Positions 7,828 through 16,337 of a DNA stretch of 64,000 nucleotides are shown in pieces; within the stretch, counting starts at the first letter, position 1; each line of letters starts with the position of its first letter. Below the pieces are notes generated by a model that did not search any database, was not told the origin of the DNA, and saw nothing but the letters and a program-made list of their open reading frames with translations. Origin of the DNA: Salinimicrobium sp963739625 (GTDB lineage: Bacteria > Bacteroidota > Bacteroidia > Flavobacteriales > Flavobacteriaceae); the NCBI GenBank assembly GCA_963739625.1, contig CAVUAU010000001.1:1-64000 (forward strand). Reading direction: 5' to 3'. Made by a program: the position numbers and the translations under genes.

Positions 7828-9768
7828 TTAATGAAGTTGACTAACGCGCTCTTTATAGTCGTTTAAATAAGCAAGCAAAATCAGAAAACAAAGCAGCAGC
7901 AGTTGCGATACCAAACTCTCCAGAGAGGGATAAATTCCCAACCAGTCTATTTTGAGGAAAAAAGGAAGTTCAGATACAGAAAGCCAGCCGGCCTCTTGAA
8001 TAGAGTGAATCCCTTTGCCCAGTAATATCACTGCCAAAAGGATTGTTACCCATGAAGAATATCTAAAAAGTTGGCTGACAGGCAGTTTTTTGGAATATTT
8101 GACAAAAAGAACTGCGAGTAATCCAATTAAAATAAAGGCTGCCAATACCCCGAAGCCTATAGCAGATCCTCCGGAATGGTTTTCTAAGCTAATTGCCTGT
8201 AAAAAAAGTATAGATTCAAAAGCTTCCCGAAAGACGACCATAAACGAGAAGAATGCAAGACCAAGCATTTTTTTACTCAGTAGTCGGTTTTTAATTTTTT
8301 TGTCGATGAACTCTTTCCATTTTTTGGAATGGGAATGATCATGAAGCCAAAACCCTACAAAGGCGAGGATAATAACAGCCAGTAAAGAAATGGTTCCTTC
8401 CATGATTTCCCTGTTTTGTCCACTTATGCTAATGATCTGGTCTGCAAGAAACCATCCTGCCACCCCTGTGAGAACAGCGGTTATCCACCCGCCATGCAGG
8501 TAGGGCAAAGCTTTTTTTGCCTCAGGAGTTCTTCGAATCAAAGCAAGAATGAGGGCGATGATCAAAAACGCTTCCAGTCCCTCCCGAAGCATGATCGAAG
8601 CAGCTAAAAAGAAAGATAACCAGTAGTTCAATTTTTCATCTGTAAGCATTTTTTCAGCCTGGTTGACAGCGTTAAGAGCAGTATTTATTTTATTTTCAAC
8701 CTCTTTAAAATCTGAATTTTTCTCAATGGCCTGTCTTACTGCCATCATTTTTTGCTCAAGCTCCGAAGTGAACTTTGAATCGATTGTCCTTAACCGGGCT
8801 TCAACAGGTTCGATACCTTCGAGATATGCAGATAAAGCTTTTTGACGGGACTCTTTTTTGTCACCCTTTTTATAGCTGATTGAACTTTGAAGAAGATAAG
8901 CCCTGGCAAGCTCTAAACCGGGTGCAGAGGATTTTGCCGACGGAGAAAGAACTCTTAAGGCCATTAATTTCTCCCGGGACTCTTCTTCGGAAGCAAGCAT
9001 TTCCATTAGATCAGTATCAGATAAAGTAGCAACATCCTTGAGTGAAACTTTGCTGTTTTCCCTGTTAAACAGCTTTCTCAGAGAAGCGGAATCAAGATCT
9101 TGTTTACGGAACCGGAGGGATTTTACATAAAAGGCCAGTTGCCATGCTTCGTCGTCCGTTAACTCCGTATAAGGACGCATTGCGGTTCCTGCCACTCCTA
9201 GTTTTATGGAATTAAAAGCTTCCAACGGGGAGGAATGAGCCATCAACTCATCATTCAGGAAATTGGTGGGTGCCGGTTTTAATTCAGCTGCCAGCTCTCC
9301 ATCTCCCCCTCCCCGGCGGCCGTGACATTGAAGGCAGTTTTGCACGTACAATCGTTTCCCTTGTTCCTGATCGGGCCAGTTCAAAGGAGCAACCTCATAA
9401 TCAGTCGCTTCGATAATTGCCCATTTCACCTTTTCTGCGATCGTTTTGACTTGCTTACCGGAAGCCTTATTCCGGATAAGATCTTTTAACTCCTGCAGGT
9501 CAGAAAGTATGGGCGAAGCAGATGGTAAATTTAGCTTTTGTGCCATGACTAACAGTTTGGCACTGAATTCCTGCATTTCGTCATATTCGGTCATGTCATA
9601 GACTTTACCATCTTTGACCGCCCGTGGATAATCTTTAGAAACATATTCCAGAATATGAATTACATTTTGGATGTCATTATTCTTCTCCTTTGCCGAGACC
9701 CGGAGAAAAGAAAAAATTATTATGACGAAAACGAAATAAGGTCCTGCAGAAAACGACTTCAACTTCAT
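7828..9768 (-). CDS. Cytochrome c-FTR1 iron permease fusion
   Basis: A 646-aa protein with a signal peptide (residues 1-26) and a periplasmic region containing a c-type haem motif, CLQCHGRRGGG, at about 145-155. A helical linker to about residue 375 is followed by a C-terminal FTR1 domain with about seven membrane helices. Both FTR1 signature glutamate motifs are present: REGLEAFLI near 395 and REAFESILF near 514. The latter class moves ferric iron after oxidation by a partner. Here the fused cytochrome and a nearby cupredoxin gene suggest that Fe(II) is oxidised and imported by one protein plus an electron acceptor. A perfect -7 box lies at 9806-9813. Confidence 0.9.
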   Translation of the reverse strand: MKLKSFSAGPYFVFVIIIFSFLRVSAKEKNNDIQNVIHILEYVSKDYPRAVKDGKVYDMTEYDEMQEFSAKLLVMAQKLNLPSASPILSDLQELKDLIRNKASGKQVKTIAEKVKWAIIEATDYEVAPLNWPDQEQGKRLYVQNCLQCHGRRGGGDGELAAELKPAPTNFLNDELMAHSSPLEAFNSIKLGVAGTAMRPYTELTDDEAWQLAFYVKSLRFRKQDLDSASLRKLFNRENSKVSLKDVATLSDTDLMEMLASEEESREKLMALRVLSPSAKSSAPGLELARAYLLQSSISYKKGDKKESRQKALSAYLEGIEPVEARLRTIDSKFTSELEQKMMAVRQAIEKNSDFKEVENKINTALNAVNQAEKMLTDEKLNYWLSFFLAASIMLREGLEAFLIIALILALIRRTPEAKKALPYLHGGWITAVLTGVAGWFLADQIISISGQNREIMEGTISLLAVIILAFVGFWLHDHSHSKKWKEFIDKKIKNRLLSKKMLGLAFFSFMVVFREAFESILFLQAISLENHSGGSAIGFGVLAAFILIGLLAVLFVKYSKKLPVSQLFRYSSWVTILLAVILLGKGIHSIQEAGWLSVSELPFFLKIDWLGIYPSLESLVSQLLLLCFLILLAYLNDYKERVSQLH

Positions 9769-9805
9769 TGTTTCTTCCTGTATTATTATTTAGACTGATT
9801 CTAAA

Positions 9806-9813
9806 CAAAGGTA
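9806..9813 (-). promoter_or_regulatory. -7 promoter element of the cytochrome c-FTR1 gene
   Basis: Reads TACCTTTG on the minus strand, a full match to TAnnTTTG, 38 nt before the start codon at 9768. No clear -33 box is seen. Confidence 0.55.
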
Positions 9814-9930
9814 GATATTTTTGACTGATAATGTTGTCATCTTTCTTCTTTAGAATTCACGGAATACTTTTATATGCCCTCCGTAGAAAATGACGATGGC
9901 CGATACCTCTATTTTTCTTTCCGGAACTCA

Positions 9931-10020
9931 GAGATCGGGTAAGGATTGAAAAATCCAAATATCAGATTATTTCCTCCTCCTTTGTTTCCGGTGCTGTTTC
10001 CGAAATTTGAATATCAAATA
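9931..10020 (+). repeat. Dispersed element, copy C
   Basis: It shares GATTGAAAA, CAAATA, GATTATTTC, TCCTCC, TTTCC and CGAAATTTG in order with copy B at 6599-6690. It ends in ATTTGA-ATA-TCAAAT, a small palindrome. It lies in the gene-free stretch 9769-10084 upstream of the azurin gene. Confidence 0.6.
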
Positions 10021-10084
10021 ATTAGCGCCTCAAGAGTTCCAAAAAAGGGATTTTAGAGCAGAAATAACTTAATACATCAAAGAC

Positions 10085-10561
10085 ATGAATATGCACATGC
10101 TCACATTTTCAGCGATCTTTTTACTAATGATCGCAGGTTTAAATCCAACGACAAATTCTAAAGACAACTTGCCGACAGATCCTATGGATGCGTCTGTAAA
10201 AACCATTGTCATCAATGCCAACGACCAAATGAGGTTTGACACCAACGAGATAAGGGTAAAGGCGGGGGAAAAAGTAAAACTTACCCTTAACCATACCGGG
10301 AAACTGGCCAAGAACGTCATGGGACACAATTTTGTCCTGCTAACATTGGGAACAGATATTCAGAAGTTTTCACAGGCAGCCATGAACGCGAAGGCCAGTG
10401 ATTACATACCTTCCAGCGGAGTGATCGCTCATACCAAACTCATTGGCGGCGGGGAATCAACCACGATTGAATTTACAGCCCCTAAAAAAGGAACCTACAA
10501 TTTTATTTGCAGCTTCCCCGGCCATTACACCATGATGAAGGGTAAGTTCATTGTTGAATAA
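10085..10561 (+). CDS. Azurin-like cupredoxin
   Basis: A 158-aa exported protein. The signal peptide is followed by a beta-barrel cupredoxin domain with type 1 copper ligands in azurin order: His in VMGHNFVL, Cys in FICSFPGHYTMMKG, then His and Met from the same loop. Azurins carry single electrons in the periplasm, commonly to nitrite reductase or peroxidase. Position between the cytochrome c-FTR1 gene and ric is consistent with an iron or NO-related electron chain. A terminator follows directly. Confidence 0.92.
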   Translation: MNMHMLTFSAIFLLMIAGLNPTTNSKDNLPTDPMDASVKTIVINANDQMRFDTNEIRVKAGEKVKLTLNHTGKLAKNVMGHNFVLLTLGTDIQKFSQAAMNAKASDYIPSSGVIAHTKLIGGGESTTIEFTAPKKGTYNFICSFPGHYTMMKGKFIVE

Positions 10562-10572
10562 GCTGTAAAAAA

Positions 10573-10608
10573 AGCCACCCCATTCCCCCAATGGGGTCGG
10601 CTCTTTTT
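10573..10608 (+). terminator. Terminator after the azurin gene
   Basis: Stem AGCC-A-CCCCATT pairs with AATGGGG-TC-GGCT, with a short C-rich loop, followed by CTTTTT. Confidence 0.85.
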
Positions 10609-10683
10609 CAGAAGTAAGCCTGAAAAGCTCTTTGCACGCCTCCCTTACTAAAACCGTATATAAACCATTAAAAAAGCAAAAGG

Positions 10684-11391
10684 ATGAGAACATTTGAAAA
10701 CATTACCGTGGCCGATGAGCTGAACAGGAATATGGAAACTGCCGGAATCTTTAGGAAGTATGGGATCGACTACTGCTGCAAGGGAGAGCTGCCGGTAAGG
10801 ACTGCCGCCCGCGCTGCCCTCGCGAATCCCGTTAGTCTCGAAAAAGAACTGAAAAAAATAAAAGCTCCAATAAACGAAGTAAAAGACATTGGCAGACTGG
10901 AGCCCGGGGCGCTAACAGCCCATCTTGTAGAGGAGCAGCACGCTTTCGTCAAAGAGACCATTCCCGTGATCACTTATTATGCGCAGCGGGTTGTGCAGAG
11001 AAATGCAGAGACCTACCCTGAACTCATCCAGGTACAGCGACTCTTTTCTGAAGTTGCTATCGCCCTGGAAGCACAGATGAAGCTGAAGGAGGAAGTGCTT
11101 TTCCCGACCATCAGCCAACTTATTTCACGGGCTGAAAAAGGCCTTCCTATTACAGAGACCTCCCGGGAAAACCTGAAGGCAAGGATGAACCTGATGAAAG
11201 AACAACACCTCGAGACCATCTATACCTTTAAAAAGATCGCGCGACTGACGAATGATTACCAGATTCCGCCCGATGTTCGCAACCCGTTTAGGGTACTTTA
11301 CCAACAACTGGAAGAGCTGGAGCAAAAACTCTATCAACAGTTTCACCTGCAGCACAACATTCTTTTTCCAAAGGTTTCGCAGCTGGCCTGA
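10684..11391 (+). CDS. ric: Iron-sulfur cluster repair di-iron protein (Ric/ScdA/YtfE)
   Basis: A 235-aa protein of normal length. The N-terminal ScdA_N domain (1-60) contains the conserved DYCCKGE motif near residues 29-35. A hemerythrin-type di-iron domain follows, with ligands in HLVEEQHAFV, KLKEEVLFP, LMKEQHLETI and QFHLQHNILFP. Ric proteins restore Fe-S clusters damaged by NO or peroxide and can reduce NO. Genes of this family are frequent targets of NsrR-type Rrf2 regulators, which fits the Rrf2 gene at 65-514. Confidence 0.93.
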   Translation: MRTFENITVADELNRNMETAGIFRKYGIDYCCKGELPVRTAARAALANPVSLEKELKKIKAPINEVKDIGRLEPGALTAHLVEEQHAFVKETIPVITYYAQRVVQRNAETYPELIQVQRLFSEVAIALEAQMKLKEEVLFPTISQLISRAEKGLPITETSRENLKARMNLMKEQHLETIYTFKKIARLTNDYQIPPDVRNPFRVLYQQLEELEQKLYQQFHLQHNILFPKVSQLA

Positions 11392-11424
11392 GAACACTGC
11401 CATCTTTTGTTTATTTAGACCCCG

Positions 11425-11460
11425 AAAAGCCGCCTGGAGCAAGATCTTTAGACGGCTTTT
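11425..11460 (+). terminator. Weak terminator after ric
   Basis: An inverted repeat AAAAGCCG / CGGCTTTT with a 20-nt loop lies 34 nt beyond the ric stop codon. Confidence 0.5.
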
Positions 11461-11540
11461 CTCATGTTACAGCTTCTCACATAACAGAATTTTTTCCTAC
11501 ATTTAAGAACTCCTTAACAGGGAACTGACAAGACGCCCTC

Positions 11541-11698
11541 CCCTACACGCTGTTTTGTCCTTTTACGCATTTCATTGTTTGGAAGACACTTTTGCTTAGA
11601 AGCAGCAAGAGCGTATTGAAGCGAAGAAGAAAACCTGATGTTACCCAGAGAAAAAAGGAGTAGTAAAAGTCAAGACAAAGGGATAAAAGACGTTGGGC
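11541..11698 (+). other. attC-like element 1 at the left edge of the accessory island
   Basis: The 3' end reads ACGTTGGGC (11690-11698), which fits the integron core GTTRRRY. The 5' part ACGCTGTTTTGTCCTTT (near 11547) is roughly complementary to AAAGGGATAAAAGACGT before the 3' core, giving a long imperfect palindrome. The rest of the gene-free stretch 11392-11873 holds a second weak inverted repeat, CGTTGG at 11691-11696 with CCAACG at 11753-11758, and the operon promoter region. The call rests on similarity to the elements at 18022 and 20033. Confidence 0.45.
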
Positions 11699-11873
11699 AA
11701 CAAGCTCACGCCGGCTGCACAAACAGAACATGGTTTTTTGCCTACACAAAAGCCAACGCTAAAGAGCTGTATTAGCCAATGCCTTAAAGAAATGAGGGAA
11801 ACCGTAAAATGAACAAGTAAAACAACTGTATTTTAGAACCTTCAGAAAAAATTAAAACTGATTTGCAGAAGCA

Positions 11874-14075
11874 ATGACAATTGACGAAATTTTTAAAAAA
11901 GAAGAAATAAGTGTTAGGTCTTATAACGTTTGCAAATCCAACGAATTACATACCGTATCAGATTTAATAAAGTATTATAACAAAAACAAATCGTTCGATA
12001 AACTTCGAAATTGCGGAAGGAGGTCAAATGAGGAACTTCTGGCTTTATGTAACAAAAGTCGAGTGGATTACTTTGTAAATGGAGAGACTGAGAACCCTCT
12101 AAGAAGCCTAATTTCAAATTTAACAAGAGTTCAGAGAGAAGTAATAAATAGTTTCATTCTTGCAAATACTAATAGCCTATCAGTAAGAAGTAGGAATGCA
12201 ATATTATTACATTTAATGAACAATATAAAGGTTAAAAATTTTACAGAAAAAATACTTATTCCCGAAAGCTTCAATGTGGAGAAAATAAAGAATGTTGGAG
12301 CTAAATGTATTCCTGAACTAAAAGCTTATATTTCAACAATTAGAGACTTTATACTTGAAGTTAGCGAAACAGAAGATAACTATTATTTTATTGCATTAAA
12401 AAATAAGCTCTTAATTCAGAGAACCTTTAATATTCCTTTAGTTCCCAAAGAAATATTAGAATCAGAATCTATTTTTCAACTTACAAACTTTCTTTTAAAT
12501 CAAGAAGCTTTTTTTGACGAAACCCAAACTAACATTGTCAAAAAGGCTCTGAAATTGTACAATAATCAAGAGGAACTAACCCTTGATGATATCGCGGAGC
12601 AAGTTGATCTCTCAAGAGAAAGGGTTAGACAAATAAGAAAACTTTGCCTTGAGGATTTATTTAACAAGCTACTTTTTATCTCTAATTTCAATGACGATTT
12701 ATTCCAAAAGTATAGCATAGATACTGAATCTAACTATGTTGAAATTAACACAGATGTTTTAGATAAAATCAACAATTTAAACAACACTGATTTTTCTAGA
12801 GAATTCATCACTTATATACTTTCAGTATATCTTAAAGATAATTTTAATATTGTGGGAAATTATGAAGACGTATTGCAACCTAAATACTTCAATTCTCGCA
12901 ACAGACACAATTGGAATAACTTCTATTTAGTAAAAAAAGAATTAACCTCGGAAATTGATTTCACTTCTTTAACCAACGATATTTCGGCCAGAATAAGCGA
13001 TAGAATCGAAGAATCTTATTCTTTTAATTTCAAAAGCTATTTATCAAAATTTCTAACAAACAACAATATTGATATTTTGGATTTATTGTTCCCAATCTGT
13101 GAGAAAATAATTAATGAAGAATTTGAAATTTATCTTGATTTAGATGAAAACATAAATTTCAAAAGAAACACTAATCGACAGGCCCACGAATTTGCGTATG
13201 AAGCACTTGAACATCTAGGGAAGCCATCAAAGGTTAAAGAAATTTTTGAAAAAGTAATAGAACTTCATCCTAACTATGATACGGAAGAAGCTAAAATTAG
13301 AGTTTCAATGAAAAGAAAAAATGGTTTTGTTCCTATTGGTAGAAAAAGTGTATTTGGATTAAAAAAATGGGAAAGTGAACTAGAAAATTTCAAAGGAGGC
13401 ACAATACGGGATATTGTTGAAGAATATCTAATGCAATTTTCTGTACCAAAACATATTTCAGAAATAACTGAATACGTTTTAAAATATCGTCCAAAATCAA
13501 ATCAATATAGCATTCTGCAAAACTTAAAGCTTGATGAGTCAGGCTTATATATATTTTTTAAAAATTCGCATATTGGATTAACAACAAAAAAATACGAAAC
13601 CAATTTTAAAAAAATATCAGAAGCAAAGAAAGCTGATAAGAAGACTTGGGAAGAAAGATTTGAAATGCTTCAAAATTTTATTGCTATAGAAAAAAGACTT
13701 CCATTCTCAAATGGAGTACCTGAAAAAGAAATAAAACTGTACCGCTGGATTAATGTTCAAAAAGGCAAGCAAAGCAAAGGAAAGCTTGATAAAAATAAAG
13801 AAGATAAATTAAACAGTTTGCTAGAAAGATTTCCGAGTACTAATGGCAGACGCAGATTAAACTCCATCGAGAAATACAAAGAATTAATTTCATTTGTTTC
13901 AATTAATCATAGACTTCCATCAGCAAATAAAAATGGTGAGGAAAATTTATATCAGTTTTTTTACAAACAGCGTAAGCTTTTTGATGAGAATGAACTTGAC
14001 AGCAAGGAAGAAATTAAATTTATCGAAGTTGCAAAACTTCTTCAAAATATAAAGTATGAAAATAAAAGAAACTAA
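11874..14075 (+). CDS. Multidomain DNA-binding protein: RNAP alphaCTD-like, sigma region 4-like, HARE-like wHTH, helicase-associated repeats
   Basis: A 733-aa protein with an unusual architecture. Residues 10-60 (SVRSYNVCK, LRNCGRRSNEELLAL) look like the C-terminal domain of RNA polymerase alpha. A second helix-hairpin-helix-like unit is near 130-160. Residues 234-262 (LTLDDIAEQVDLSRERVRQI) match sigma-70 region 4. Residues 436-500 (ALEHLGKPSKVKEIFEKV, FVPIGRKSVFGL) resemble a HARE-HTH domain, followed by another winged-helix-like unit to about 575. Two helicase-associated-type repeats follow at 590-660 and 665-725 (LYRWINVQKGKQSKGKLDKN). No nuclease or ATPase motif is seen. It starts the operon, overlaps the next gene by 20 nt and is strongly AT-rich. 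Probable DNA recognition or transcription-coupled component of a defence system. Confidence 0.75.
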   Translation: MTIDEIFKKEEISVRSYNVCKSNELHTVSDLIKYYNKNKSFDKLRNCGRRSNEELLALCNKSRVDYFVNGETENPLRSLISNLTRVQREVINSFILANTNSLSVRSRNAILLHLMNNIKVKNFTEKILIPESFNVEKIKNVGAKCIPELKAYISTIRDFILEVSETEDNYYFIALKNKLLIQRTFNIPLVPKEILESESIFQLTNFLLNQEAFFDETQTNIVKKALKLYNNQEELTLDDIAEQVDLSRERVRQIRKLCLEDLFNKLLFISNFNDDLFQKYSIDTESNYVEINTDVLDKINNLNNTDFSREFITYILSVYLKDNFNIVGNYEDVLQPKYFNSRNRHNWNNFYLVKKELTSEIDFTSLTNDISARISDRIEESYSFNFKSYLSKFLTNNNIDILDLLFPICEKIINEEFEIYLDLDENINFKRNTNRQAHEFAYEALEHLGKPSKVKEIFEKVIELHPNYDTEEAKIRVSMKRKNGFVPIGRKSVFGLKKWESELENFKGGTIRDIVEEYLMQFSVPKHISEITEYVLKYRPKSNQYSILQNLKLDESGLYIFFKNSHIGLTTKKYETNFKKISEAKKADKKTWEERFEMLQNFIAIEKRLPFSNGVPEKEIKLYRWINVQKGKQSKGKLDKNKEDKLNSLLERFPSTNGRRRLNSIEKYKELISFVSINHRLPSANKNGEENLYQFFYKQRKLFDENELDSKEEIKFIEVAKLLQNIKYENKRN

Positions 14076-14238
14076 ATTATTGCAAAAGCAAAGACTCCAG
14101 GAGATTTGCAATGACAAAGATGTCAATTTTGAATCAATTGAGATTCTTTTAGAATCTGTAAAGACTAAAAAACTTCAATCAAAGAGAAATTATCATCAAC
14201 AAAAAATTGACGAAATTATAAATAAAGCGGTAAAATGA
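14056..14238 (+). CDS. 60-aa operon protein next to dndD-like gene
   Basis: A very basic, helical 60-residue protein (MKIKETKLLQKQRLQEICND start; KTKKLQSKRNYHQQKIDEII end). It overlaps the upstream gene by 20 nt and the downstream gene by 4 nt (ATGA), so it is clearly translated within the operon. Small proteins at this position occur beside DndD-like genes in other modification or defence loci, as far as I recall, but their function is unknown. It might be an adaptor of the SMC-like ATPase. Confidence 0.7.
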   Translation: MKIKETKLLQKQRLQEICNDKDVNFESIEILLESVKTKKLQSKRNYHQQKIDEIINKAVK

Positions 14239-16337
14239 AATTATCAAACATAGAAATTACCAATTTTCGGCAATATCACAACGCAGTGAATATTGATTTG
14301 GCCACTATTGACGATAAAAATATTGTCTTAATTGGAGGAAAGAATGGCTATGGTAAAACAAACTTCCTGATTTCAATTGTTTGGTGTTTGTATGGTCGAC
14401 AAATTGAAAAAGTTGATAACAACTTTAGGCAAGAAATAAAAAAAGAAAAGAATTACGATTCTTTTATGCTGCAATCAATTAATTGGACTGCAAAAAAAGA
14501 AAATAAAGACACCTTTTCTGTTAGCATATTAGTTTCAGACATCGAGTTACCCCAAATAAAAAACTTAAACTCCAATTCCAACAGTGTAATTATTACTAGA
14601 ACATTCAATGTTACTAGTATGAATGAGAGACTTTCTATCTTAGATCCAAACTCAAAAATGGAAATATTTGATGATGAAGGAGATAAAATTAATTTCATTA
14701 ATGATTACATTATTCCGATCGATGCCGCAAAATTTGTCTTTTTTGATGCAGAAAAAATATCTGAAATAGCCAATTTGTCCATTAAAGAAGAAGGAAGTTT
14801 TATAAATGATGCTTTGGGTAAAATATTAGGATTAGACACTTATGACACACTTGTTGAAGACCTTGAGGATTACATAAAAGCGCTTACTAAAGAAGGGGCA
14901 ACACAAAATTTACAAGATCAAATCGCAGATAGAGAAAATGCCATTAAGATTGCAAAAAATGAAATCAATAAACTTGATGACGAAAATGCACTGAAACTTA
15001 AAGAAATTGACAAATACAAAAAAGACATAAGAGATTATGAAAGAGTAATTTCCCAACATAGCAAACAAGGAAATTCAACTTTTGACAGGGAATCAGTACT
15101 CTTAGAAATAGAAAAACTAAAAGCAAAGGAACTTGAACTGTCTGAAAGATTTAATGAATTGAGTGAAATCATTCCATTAGCTATTCTTACTGGAAAACTA
15201 GAAGAAGTTAGCGAACATCTTGGAATTCAAGAACAAAATAACGTAGCACAAAATTCATCAAAAGAAAGTTCAGAAAAAATTGAAAATTTCATTGAACTAC
15301 TTTTTAACAAACCACCTGAACCAGATAATTCTACAATGTCTTTTAGAGACAAGCTTTTTTATTATGATAAAGCGAAAAATTTAGGTGCTGAACTTTTTAG
15401 TATTAATGGAGATTACAAAGAATTAGAGTTTGAACACGATTTAAATAATTCAGAAAAGAATCTAATCTATGATGCTATAAATTTAGTCAATTCTCAATCA
15501 AAAGATTTGTTCGAAACTACAATTGAAGAATTTAATAAAACAAGAATTGAGCTTTCAGAACTAAATAGGACGTTAAGTAAAGTTGATGCCGATTTAGAGG
15601 ATGAATTAATTTTAGACTATTCATCTAAAAAAGACACAGCCGATTATAATATCACTGAAAACAACCGTAAAATTGGAGAAAACAACCAACAAATAAACAA
15701 ATTAAAAGATGATATAATCCGCCTTAATCAACAATTATCAGTTTTGGTTAAGAAGGTTGATGTTAATGCTCAAAATAAACTTAAAATCAAAGAGAGCCAG
15801 AAATTTGTCGATTCCTTAAACTTCTTTTTAGAAGAACAAAAAAACAAACACAAAGAGAGTTTAGAAAAAACTATTTTAAGTGAGCTTAAGATATTAATGC
15901 ATAAACTGGTAAGTGAAGAAAACAAAAGTAAGTTTATAGAAGATGTAAAAGTTACCATTTTAGCGTCTGGACAAGGAATGAAAATAACACTATTGGACCA
16001 AGACGACAATGAGATAAGAAAAGAGAGTTTATCTTCTGGAGAAAAACAAATTTATATTTCGTGCTTAATAAAAGCAATCTTAAACGAATCTATACAAAGT
16101 TTACCAATATTTATAGATACGCCTCTTGGAAGACTTGATGAAGAACATAGGGATAATATTACTAAAAAATATTATCCTGCTCTTTCAGAACAAGTTGTTC
16201 TATTCTCAACAAACAGTGAAATCACACCTAAGCGCTACAAAGAGATTTCAACAAACATATCCAAATCCTATCTCTTATTTAATGATGGAGCAAACACAAA
16301 TTTAAAAACCGGTTATTTCCAAAGCTATGAGAATTAG
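14235..16337 (+). CDS. DndD-like SMC/RecF-type ATPase
   Basis: A 700-aa ATPase. The N-terminus has the RecF/SMC opening (KLSNIEITNFRQYHN) and Walker A GGKNGYGKTN at 34-43. The DndD-typical phrase FVFFDAEKISEIANLS is near 170-185. A long coiled coil spans about 230-560. The ABC signature SSGEKQIYIS is near 597, Walker B LPIFIDTPLGRLDEEHR at 622-638, and VVLFSTNSEI forms the H-loop region. DndD is the ATPase of DNA phosphorothioation complexes. However, no cysteine desulfurase (DndA) or PAPS-reductase-like DndC gene is in the window, so sulfur modification is unsupported. Starts on the stop codon of the 60-aa gene and overlaps the next gene by 11 nt. Confidence 0.88.
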   Translation: MKLSNIEITNFRQYHNAVNIDLATIDDKNIVLIGGKNGYGKTNFLISIVWCLYGRQIEKVDNNFRQEIKKEKNYDSFMLQSINWTAKKENKDTFSVSILVSDIELPQIKNLNSNSNSVIITRTFNVTSMNERLSILDPNSKMEIFDDEGDKINFINDYIIPIDAAKFVFFDAEKISEIANLSIKEEGSFINDALGKILGLDTYDTLVEDLEDYIKALTKEGATQNLQDQIADRENAIKIAKNEINKLDDENALKLKEIDKYKKDIRDYERVISQHSKQGNSTFDRESVLLEIEKLKAKELELSERFNELSEIIPLAILTGKLEEVSEHLGIQEQNNVAQNSSKESSEKIENFIELLFNKPPEPDNSTMSFRDKLFYYDKAKNLGAELFSINGDYKELEFEHDLNNSEKNLIYDAINLVNSQSKDLFETTIEEFNKTRIELSELNRTLSKVDADLEDELILDYSSKKDTADYNITENNRKIGENNQQINKLKDDIIRLNQQLSVLVKKVDVNAQNKLKIKESQKFVDSLNFFLEEQKNKHKESLEKTILSELKILMHKLVSEENKSKFIEDVKVTILASGQGMKITLLDQDDNEIRKESLSSGEKQIYISCLIKAILNESIQSLPIFIDTPLGRLDEEHRDNITKKYYPALSEQVVLFSTNSEITPKRYKEISTNISKSYLLFNDGANTNLKTGYFQSYEN

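Noticed and set aside
11543..11749. 68-codon minus-strand frame in the gap after ric
   Set aside because: It overlaps attC-like element 1, and the frame is explained by that structure rather than by a protein.
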